Below are positions 8,083 to 15,600 of a DNA stretch of 40,797 nt, in pieces. How positions within the stretch are numbered: position 1 is the stretch's first letter; each line of letters begins with the position of its first letter. The position numbers were made by a program, and so were the translations under genes. The notes beneath the pieces are model-generated. The model was given only the letters and a program-made list of their open reading frames with translations. It ran no database searches and was not told the DNA's origin. The stretch covers positions 1-40,797 of the forward strand of contig JAAELB010000060.1 in assembly GCA_024227155.1 (NCBI GenBank). Reading direction: 5' to 3'. Source of the stretch: Desulfobulbaceae bacterium (GTDB taxonomy: Bacteria; Desulfobacterota; Desulfobulbia; Desulfobulbales; Desulfocapsaceae).

Positions 8083-9249
8083 GTGCAGCAGTTAAAAATA
8101 GCATATTATTGCCAGCATGTACTTGGAATTGGCCACTTCCATCGCAGTCTTGCAATCTGCAGGGCAATAGCAAAAAATAGTTCCACGACTCTTATCCTCG
8201 GTGGCCCGACCGTCAATGTTGATTGCTCAGACCTCGGTGTCGTCCAACTTCCAGGACTTCAAATGGATCAAAATTTCAAGAATCTCTCTCCATGTAACCC
8301 GAACCACACCCTAAAAAAAACCAAAGAACTGCGTCAGGAACAACTCTACGACTATTTCTACCACGCAAAACCGAACATCTTTATTACCGAACTGTATCCG
8401 TTCGGCAGAAAAGCTTTCAGGTTTGAGCTTGACCCGGTATTGTCGGAAATTGCCAACGGTTCACTTGCACCATGTAAAGTTTACAGTAGTGTCCGCGATA
8501 TCCTGGTCGAAAAAGAAACAGGTCGTGAAAAATTCGAATCCCGAGTGGTAAACACCGTGAATTCTTTTTTTGATGGTGTGCTCATCCACTCTGACCCGCA
8601 GATAATCACCCTGGACCAAACCTTCAACCGTCTATCGGATATCACAGTCCCTCTCAAATATACCGGGTTTGTCAGCCCTAAAAAACAACCCAGCCCCGAA
8701 CAGAAAAAAGGCATCAGGGAAAAACTGGGCATACCTTCAGAAACAAAGCTTATAGTTGCAAGCATCGGCGGTGGTAATGTTGGGGCTGAACTATTAAAAA
8801 GTAGTATCGCCGCATTTCACCTCATGGATAATTTCCCCGCCAGGTTCCATCTGCAACTCTTTTGCGGACCATACTTTTCACAAAAAACCTTTGATCAACT
8901 GCAGGAAAACAGCTCAGCCAATATAACCCTGCAACGCTTCACCGATAGGTTTCCTGAGTGGCTAGAGGTAGCGGATCTATCTATCTCGATGGCTGGCTAC
9001 AATACCTGTATGAACCTAGCTGAAGCAGGTATTCCTGCACTCGTTTATCCTTTTGCACAAAACCGTGAGCAGACATTACGCGCCGAAACGCTCTCTCAAC
9101 AACTCCCCATTGGGATTCTAACCGACAAAGATCTCCAGCCAGCAAACCTTGTCAGAAAAATTGAGAAACAGCTCCAGTTGACAAGAATAAAACACCGTAT
9201 AAACTTGAATGGGGCTGTAGAAAGCGCTCGAATCATCCACAGTACATAA
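8083..9249 (+). CDS. MurG-like glycosyltransferase, second copy
   Basis: It has the same architecture as the product at 4829-6064. An N-terminal YYCQHVLGIGHFHRSLAIC (GIGHxxR loop) is followed by a middle Rossmann core (LIVASIGGGNVGAELL) and a C-terminal site with LEVADLSISMAGYNTCMNLAEAGIPALVYPF and QTLRAE. The start is a GTG with AAAGG about 6 nt upstream. No membrane segment is seen. Two related but diverged GT-B enzymes in one cluster suggest they add successive sugars or work on different acceptors. The nearby deacetylase-like protein would modify an N-acetylated sugar. Substrates are unknown. Confidence 0.8.
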   Translation: MQQLKIAYYCQHVLGIGHFHRSLAICRAIAKNSSTTLILGGPTVNVDCSDLGVVQLPGLQMDQNFKNLSPCNPNHTLKKTKELRQEQLYDYFYHAKPNIFITELYPFGRKAFRFELDPVLSEIANGSLAPCKVYSSVRDILVEKETGREKFESRVVNTVNSFFDGVLIHSDPQIITLDQTFNRLSDITVPLKYTGFVSPKKQPSPEQKKGIREKLGIPSETKLIVASIGGGNVGAELLKSSIAAFHLMDNFPARFHLQLFCGPYFSQKTFDQLQENSSANITLQRFTDRFPEWLEVADLSISMAGYNTCMNLAEAGIPALVYPFAQNREQTLRAETLSQQLPIGILTDKDLQPANLVRKIEKQLQLTRIKHRINLNGAVESARIIHST

Positions 9250-9261
9250 GTAAGTGATACA

Positions 9262-10071
9262 ATGTCAAAACCAGTCTCATCTCTTTACACCAGCACCCTA
9301 GTCGATGTCAGAAAGAACATTGTTTTAAGTATCGATAAAGGTTGCAGCAAATCAACGGGAAAACCTGTTGTTTTTTTTCGTGCAGATGACATAGGTATCC
9401 CGTCATCACAGTTTACGGAAATGATCGACTCTTTTAAAAAACACAAACTACCTCTTGCCCTTGCAACCGTACCCGCCTGGTTAAATGCAAATCGACTCAC
9501 ATCACTACGTCAAACAACGGGCCCAAAAAGTTCCCAATGGTTCTGGCATCAGCACGGATTTGTTCACCGTAATTATGAACCGATGAGTACGATTGGCAAA
9601 AGGAATAAAAAACAAGAATTTGGACCGTCTCGCAGTGATAAAGATATCTCTACAAGCCTCACCAAAGGCCGCCTGCGCCTGGAAGAGCTATTAGGTGATA
9701 GTTTTCAACCTGTCTTTACACCACCCTGGAACAGATGCAGCAAAACCACTATTGACTCCCTGGTGCAAAATCAATTTCAAGCAATTTCAAGAAGTCGAGG
9801 TGCATTACCGCACACACCAGCGGGTTTCCCTGATTATCAAGTCAATGTAGACCTGCACACCCGAAAGGAATCCTTACCCGAGACGGCCTTTTCTTCGCTG
9901 CTCGCTGAACTCGAAGTATCACTCGCCTCAGGGTTATGCGGCATCATGCTCCACCACCAGAGAATGAACAAAAGGGCGATGCAATTTCTCCACCTCCTCC
10001 TTGAGGCTTTAGGGGGAAATCGCCAGTTGACAACTCTACAATTTGGCGATTTATTACACCTCAAAGATTGA
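9262..10071 (+). CDS. Polysaccharide deacetylase-like (NodB/CE4-fold) protein
   Basis: The N-terminal strand VVFFRADDIGIP carries the double Asp that begins the CE4/NodB active site. WHQHGFVHRNY offers the metal-binding His pair, and FTPPWNRCSKTTIDSL fits motif 3 (RxPW-like). A late IMLHHQRMN supplies another His. At about 269 residues it is a single domain without a signal peptide, so it would act in the cytoplasm. It sits 12 nt behind a glycosyltransferase gene and probably deacetylates a sugar in the same pathway. The match to the family is by motif, and some positions are divergent, so the enzyme class is fairly but not fully secure. Confidence 0.7.
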   Translation: MSKPVSSLYTSTLVDVRKNIVLSIDKGCSKSTGKPVVFFRADDIGIPSSQFTEMIDSFKKHKLPLALATVPAWLNANRLTSLRQTTGPKSSQWFWHQHGFVHRNYEPMSTIGKRNKKQEFGPSRSDKDISTSLTKGRLRLEELLGDSFQPVFTPPWNRCSKTTIDSLVQNQFQAISRSRGALPHTPAGFPDYQVNVDLHTRKESLPETAFSSLLAELEVSLASGLCGIMLHHQRMNKRAMQFLHLLLEALGGNRQLTTLQFGDLLHLKD

Positions 10072-10105
10072 GAAAGACACCTATCTTTTTACCTGAGAGG
10101 ATAAA

Positions 10106-10156
10106 ATGACAGATCACTATCAAGCGCAGGTGGAACAGTCACTCAAAGATATGTAG
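10106..10156 (+). CDS. Very short ORF with good ribosome site (16 codons, amber stop)
   Basis: ATG at 10106 follows AGAGG by 5 nt and encodes MTDHYQAQVEQSLKDM, then TAG. It lies between the deacetylase gene and the small acidic protein. It could be a leader peptide, a remnant of a gene, or chance. Reading through the TAG reaches another stop after about 17 codons, so no longer protein is hidden. Confidence 0.2.
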   Translation: MTDHYQAQVEQSLKDM

Positions 10157-10200
10157 AAGAACGCTATTAACCTGCAGTTTTTACCTGGAGACAACGACTT

Positions 10201-10407
10201 ATGGAACTAAAAGACACCCAATCCGCCCTGATTCTCGAAGCGACAGATGATGGCGAGATTACCATTGAAATAGCATCGGCCAACATGGACAGCCTGGCTG
10301 GCGCCATATGTCAGGCTGTCGCCATGAAACTCATGGAAGACGAAAACTTTCAGGCAGAAATTATGTCAATGATTGAGGAAGAGGAGGAGGAGGAGGAGGA
10401 CAAGTAG
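10201..10407 (+). CDS. Small acidic hypothetical protein with poly-Glu tail
   Basis: The 68-residue protein begins MELKDTQSALILEATDDGEI and ends in a run of about eight Glu residues followed by DK. A GGAG site stands about 10 nt upstream. The coding run is a (GAG)n-type trinucleotide tract at 10378-10399. No domain is recognised. The composition suggests a soluble acidic protein that might bind cations or a basic partner. It is the last co-directional gene of the sugar cluster. Confidence 0.55.
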   Translation: MELKDTQSALILEATDDGEITIEIASANMDSLAGAICQAVAMKLMEDENFQAEIMSMIEEEEEEEEDK

Positions 10408-10426
10408 AAGCCTGGCAGAGTAATTT

Positions 10427-10471
10427 TCGACGATGTGTTTCCGAGTTCATGGAAGTGAAACACATCGTTGA
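10427..10471. repeat. Long inverted repeat after the small acidic gene
   Basis: The 15-nt arms 10427-10441 and 10457-10471 are complementary with one G-U-type difference, around a 15-nt loop. It follows the acidic-protein stop by about 20 nt. No T-run follows on the plus strand, so it may be a rho-assisted terminator or an mRNA-stabilising hairpin at the end of the sugar cluster. The remaining intergenic sequence to 10552 shows nothing else I can name. Confidence 0.5.
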
Positions 10472-10552
10472 GTAGATCAAGGGCGGAGTCGGGAGTTCCC
10501 TGCTACCACCTCTGCTCTCATAATTTACTCTAACATCTTATCCTTTTACGCT

Positions 10553-10876
10553 TTATACAAGCAGTAGAGACTGTTCTATCTGTTTCGGCAACTTGGTGTT
10601 AAACTGTATCCCGAAACCTTTACCTTTTTTGCCGTTATCATCCATTAGTCTTGCAACACGCCCCTGCCCGGACGCAATTCTTGCACCATCCACATTTAAA
10701 ATATCAAAATCCACTCTTTCGCCGAACTTCAGAAGATGATTGGTTTGAATGAAGGCTCCAGATCTGCTTATATTTTTTAAATCAACAGAATACGCCTTAA
10801 TGGATTGGCTGCCATATATAAGAAAACTACCTTTTGATGCGAATCTAAGATATTCTCTACGTTCTTTATCAGACAT
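10553..10876 (-). CDS. PilZ-domain protein (c-di-GMP receptor type)
   Basis: The motifs RREYLRF (RxxxR class) near the start and LKNISRSGAF (the (D/N)xSxxG class) make a PilZ domain, the c-di-GMP-binding fold. The remainder is a single beta-barrel of about 100 residues. I chose the ATG at 10876 because GGAGG stands 8 nt before it; an in-frame GTG at 10885 overlaps that site. The protein has no other domain, so it would signal to a partner. It sits on the strand opposite the sugar cluster and the ABC cluster, between them; control of polysaccharide production is a reasonable but unproven role. Confidence 0.85.
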   Translation of the reverse strand: MSDKERREYLRFASKGSFLIYGSQSIKAYSVDLKNISRSGAFIQTNHLLKFGERVDFDILNVDGARIASGQGRVARLMDDNGKKGKGFGIQFNTKLPKQIEQSLLLV

Positions 10877-11098
10877 CTCTGGCACCTCCGGCTCTATTGA
10901 AACTTCTTAGAAAGAATAGCGACATGACTACATGTTATTGTTATTATCCACAAAAGTTGTACGTAGCTCAAGGTAAAACTGTAGGTTAACTATTTAATTG
11001 ACTATCTTAATCACCACAAGAATAGACCAAAGCCGTGACAATCAGCAGGAAAGACGTTCTTCCACCCCTCTATATCCAAGATTAATAGACCACTAATA

Positions 11099-11127
11099 TT
11101 GACAACCTATTGATTAGAAGATAGATT
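11099..11127 (+). promoter_or_regulatory. Sigma70-type promoter for the FtsX/ABC cluster
   Basis: TTGACA (11099-11104), a 17-nt spacer and TAGATT (11122-11127) lie 60 nt upstream of the first permease gene. This is the only consensus-like promoter in the 310-nt region 10877-11186. The rest of that gap is AT-rich and I see no gene in it. Confidence 0.5.
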
Positions 11128-11186
11128 TGAGATTAGTGAAGAAACATTATCAATAAGATAAAAATCTATTTATCATCAGGGTATTG

Positions 11187-11837
11187 ATGCGACGATTAGT
11201 TGAACTCCCCTTATCGAAGTCCTTTAAGATGGCGTTCCAATCAATCAGAGTCAGGTTCTTCAGGTCTCTGGTGACAACAATGAGCCTTATTCTTGCCGTG
11301 GCCTTTTTCACTTTTATCCAAACCGGCAACGACACAGCAAAAGGCCTTATCGCCTCTGAAAATCAAACAATCATCTCAGATCTTATCGAAGCGGGATACG
11401 ATATCGATCCCGACACTAAAACTATTGTCAGCTCTGCAAAACAGCGCTGGATTGTCTTTCTGTCTCTACTTGTCTGCGTTGTCGGCATCATCAATGCACA
11501 GCTGATGTCTGTAACAGAGCGGTTCCGCGAAATAGGTACCTTGAAATGTCTGGGAGCTCTAGACCGATTTATTGTCAGAATTTTTGTTATAGAAGCAACG
11601 ATGCAGGGACTTGCCGGTGGAGTCGCCGGTGCTATACTGGGAGCAAGCGTTTCTCTCCTGTCAGCTCTGATAAAATTCGGTTTAGTAATGACAATACACA
11701 TCCCCTGGACCCAGATAATTACAACTATGTTCTATGGCATGTGTACTGGAACCATATTGAGCCTTTTAGGCGTTCTCTACCCGGCAATTATCGCCTCAAG
11801 GATGCAACCGGTTGAAGCCATGAGAGTAGAACAATGA
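11187..11837 (+). CDS. Short FtsX-family ABC permease
   Basis: It begins near SKSFKMAFQSIRVRFFRSLVTTMSLILAVAF: a cytoplasmic N-terminus with an Arg-rich stretch, then TM1. It has only a small periplasmic loop (about 45 residues), then the FtsX-domain TMs with LMSVTERFREIGTLKCLGAL, the coupling-helix motif, and ends in SRMQPVEAMRVEQ as MacB/LolC-type permeases do. The large periplasmic domain of MacB is missing, so it is about 215 residues. The ATG at 11187 has AGGG 5 nt upstream; an in-frame TTG at 11184 is less likely. It precedes the ATPase gene by 28 nt and probably pairs with the giant permease to form a heterodimeric type VII ABC system. Such systems are usually mechanotransmission or lipoprotein/peptide export machines. 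Confidence 0.85.
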   Translation: MRRLVELPLSKSFKMAFQSIRVRFFRSLVTTMSLILAVAFFTFIQTGNDTAKGLIASENQTIISDLIEAGYDIDPDTKTIVSSAKQRWIVFLSLLVCVVGIINAQLMSVTERFREIGTLKCLGALDRFIVRIFVIEATMQGLAGGVAGAILGASVSLLSALIKFGLVMTIHIPWTQIITTMFYGMCTGTILSLLGVLYPAIIASRMQPVEAMRVEQ

Positions 11838-11865
11838 CCACAGTGCCTATATTCAGGATGGTACG

Positions 11866-12603
11866 ATGAGTGAAAAAAAGAAAATTGTCCGTGTGACAGG
11901 TGTTACTAAAGATTTTGATCTCGGCAAAATTGTGGTCAAGGTACTCAAAGGTATCGATCTAGAAATTGAAGCAGGAAAATATATTTCTATTATGGGGCCC
12001 TCAGGCTCCGGAAAATCTACCCTTTTCAATATGATCGGTGGCCTCGACAAACCCTCGAGCGGTAAGGTATTCATTGATGAAGTTGATGTCGCCCAGCTCG
12101 ATGCCTACGAGCTTGCCTGGCTGAGATGCCGAAAAATTGGCTACATTTTCCAGACTTTTAACCTGATACCGGTGATGACGGCCCTTGAAAATGTTACCAT
12201 TCCTATGACATTTGCAGGTGTCTCCAGTGACGATTCACTCAAAAGGGGGATGGAGCTCCTTGAGCAGGTAGGTCTATCCGGAAGACACGATCATAGACCA
12301 TCTGAGCTATCGGGCGGGCAACAGCAGAGGGTTGCCGTTGCCAGGGCACTTGCAAACAGTCCGTCAATTATCCTGGCCGATGAACCCACCGGCAACCTCG
12401 ATCTCACCACGGGAGAGGATATTATAAAATTACTTAAAGAATTGAGTGTTGAGCGGGGAGTTACCGTTATTTCAGCAACCCACGATTACAAAATGCTCAA
12501 CGTCTCAGACCAGGTCATCTGGATTAGGGATGGCCGGATAGATAAAATCCAGGAACGCGATGAACTGGACATAAAAACAGGCGGTCTTGCAAGTGCCCAC
12601 TGA
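11866..12603 (+). CDS. ABC transporter ATP-binding protein (LolD/MacB family)
   Basis: All nucleotide-binding motifs are present: Walker A GPSGSGKST (about residues 43-51), Q-loop YIFQTFNLIP, signature LSGGQQQR (about 147-154), Walker B IILADEP (about 168) and H-loop SATHD. The length (245) and the sequence around the Q-loop place it with the FtsX-type ABC ATPases (LolD, MacB, FtsE). AGGATGG lies 5 nt before the ATG. It is flanked by FtsX-family permeases on both sides and would power them. The substrate is not shown by the ATPase itself. Confidence 0.95.
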   Translation: MSEKKKIVRVTGVTKDFDLGKIVVKVLKGIDLEIEAGKYISIMGPSGSGKSTLFNMIGGLDKPSSGKVFIDEVDVAQLDAYELAWLRCRKIGYIFQTFNLIPVMTALENVTIPMTFAGVSSDDSLKRGMELLEQVGLSGRHDHRPSELSGGQQQRVAVARALANSPSIILADEPTGNLDLTTGEDIIKLLKELSVERGVTVISATHDYKMLNVSDQVIWIRDGRIDKIQERDELDIKTGGLASAH

Positions 12604-12651
12604 CTCAGTGGACATAAGCACAAAATCTCCAGAAACGTTATATCACCATTT

Positions 12652-15600
12652 ATGCACTCTGTCCGTACCTTGAACTCACTGCTTCTTTTATTGCTTGTAT
12701 ACACATTCGGTGCTGTATGGCCAAGTACAACACACGGCTCTGATGAAGACAACAACACCTATACACTCCGTCAAACTATTGAGGAACTGAGCAGTTACAC
12801 CAGCCGTTCAACTGGTTCTGCCGGCTATGCACAAGCAACAAATTTTATTAAAGCAAGCCTTCAGGACATAGGACTTACGCCAGAAACCTTCCACTACCAG
12901 CTCCCTGTTCGCAGGTTTTCCGGCACCGAACTTGTTATTGACAACGTGACTCATAAACTTAAGCCATTTATTTATAATTCTATTACCCCGGAAGCCACAG
13001 ATGGTAAGATTACAGCCCCCATATATTATGTAGGCAAGGGAAAGCTCACAGACCTGGACGGCACAGACATCAAGGGAAGTATTGTGCTCCTTGACTTTGA
13101 CTCCGGCCGTAACTGGCAATTCCTGGCATCGCTTGGAGCAAAAGCGGCAATTTTCATTCAGCAAAAAGAGCCACTTGGACGATTTTCCTATACAGAAAAA
13201 CAGGAATTGACCCCTATACAGTTCCCATGTTTCTGGCTGCAACACTCTGAAGCTGAAGAGATTTTCGGCACACTTATACCAGGAAAACAGCCAATCGTTC
13301 AAACGGCATCCCTCTCTTCAAGTGGTGTGTGGGAAAACAGCCTTGCTAAAAACATATATACAATCCTTGAAGGAAGTGATGAAAAGCTCAAGCAGGAGCT
13401 ACTGGTCATAGAAACATTTTTTGATACCGAAGAGTTTGTGGCCGGTATCTCTCCCGGTGCAGATGCAGCAAGTTCCATTGCAACATTTCTACAACTCGCC
13501 AAGACCCTGGCAAAGCATCCTCCGAAGAGGTCTGTCCTTTTTGTTGCAAACAGTGGTCAGTTCCAAACCGTTGCTGGAATGCGCGATACCATCTGGAGCC
13601 TGAATGCACGATCAAAAGATCTGCGTAAGCAAAAACGAAACCTGCAAAACGTTCATAAAACCCATAATAAACACCTTGCTGTCCTCAATAACCTGACCTT
13701 TCCTCTATCCCAGGACAAAGAGCGGGACGCCTTGCTGACAAAGGCGCTACGTCTTACGATAAACCAGGCAGTGGACCAGGTTTCCCGAAAGCTAATGAAT
13801 CTACGCCTTGGCAAGCAATCCACAAAGACCAAGTTGCTTATCAAAGAAGCGGCAAATCAGCGTTTTTTGTACCGTCGTCTTGGCTGGGCAACTGATTTCA
13901 GTACGCTCCCGGCCCAGGAAGCTGAGCTGTTCAAACAACTCATCCCCGAGGCAAAAGCCAGGGCGGAAATGATACTTAGTGACTCCAGCCGCCAACTGAA
14001 AAACCTTCAGTCAGCCAACAATTTCAGAAGTCTGGTAAGGGATTACGATGTTGCCGGTATGGTGAGTCTCTACCTCTCAAGCCACGGCAATGGAGTTGGG
14101 GCCTTTAACAAAGGCTGGCTTTACAACCTCAAACAGACAATAAACAGAACCTCCACCTATAGTAAACTTGCCGGGGTCCTTGAGGCCTCTTCAGGCCAAC
14201 CGATAGGAGAGCTGAACAGTGCCAGATACCAGGACACCCTGCGCCCAAGTCATTTAAGAAGCTGGGATTCATGGTTTCTTGACCGCCCTAACCTAGGGGG
14301 AGAGGTGAGTGCGCTTGCTGGCTATCTCGGCTTCAGTCTGGTAACAACCGGCGACGGACGAGTCCTCTGGGGTACCGTTGAAGACACAGTTGAAAAAATC
14401 AACTGGGAATATCTCAAGAATCAGGCCGAACTTATTGAGCGATTAATCTTCGGACTCTGTAATGCGACCAGGCTCCACGAAGATAATCTCCCACGGAATG
14501 GTTTTGTAACAGTTACTGCGCGTACCAACCTGCTGCTGCAGGGAGAGTTGTTTGCCAACTATCCGGCCAGAAAAACCACAATCTTGGGATATCAGGGACT
14601 CAAGAAATTTTATGCCATGGTCGATGAGATTGGGTATTTCTCTATCAAAGGTCTTGCTGACAAAAAGCATGTACTGGATAAGCTGGTCATCGAAGGATAT
14701 CGATTTGATGAACAGTCAGGCAGGCCCATATGGGCCATCGATAAAAAGGAGACAGGAAAATCAAACTACCGGCTGAAACTCCTGAGAAAATCGATGCAGA
14801 CCGATCTTACCATGTTCAGTTGCAGAGAAACGACCCTTTTTGACCTGCTTGAACCAAGAAGTTTTGCCTACATGACCAAACTGCACCTCTTTGACGGCAG
14901 GCGTGACGCTCCACCTGAACATTACTGGTTCAGTAGGATCGACACCAGGGACTCTATTATTTCCTCTATATATACGGAACCGGGAACACTCCTCAAACTC
15001 ACCCTCTCCGACACAGTCCTTACCAATAAAATGATACTCACAAACGGTACAGAGAAGAGGCGCCTTGGCCTTGGCTATCCCGTTGATGAGTATCCTTCCA
15101 TCCCCAACACGACGTACCACGCTGCCAAAGATGCATGGACACTTCTGGTTCCACGAATAGAAAACCTTGAGAGCCACGGCATTTTCGATGAGAGGATCAA
15201 TGAGTTAAAATCAAGAGGAATTGCCACTCTTGAAACAAGTGGGGAAAAATTCTCAGAATTCAACTACTCCGAAGGCCGGGAAGCCGCCTCTGAAGCCCTG
15301 GCTCTAGCCGCAAGGGTGTATGTACAAATTGAAAAGACCCAGAAAGATGTGCTTTTTGGTGTTCTTTTTTACATCGCCCTTTTTGTACCTTTTGCATTCG
15401 TGATGGAACGTTTTCTCTTTAATTTTACTAGTATTTATAAACGTATCCTCGGCTTTTCCTTTCTTTTAACCCTCCTCATTGCCCTGATATATAATGTACA
15501 CCCAGCCTTTGATTTGGCCTATAGCCCTCTTGTAGTTATTCTCGCTTTTTTCATCATTGGCTTGTCATTCTTGGTAACCCTTATCATCTTTTTCCGTTTT

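Noticed and set aside
10154-10156. TAG after the 16-codon ORF as a possible pyrrolysine codon
   Set aside because: Reading through gives only about 17 more codons before a stop, and nothing resembling a methylamine methyltransferase is present.
12808-13302. Open frame of 164 codons opposite the giant permease
   Set aside because: Antisense shadow; the plus-strand frame is continuous and domain-bearing there.
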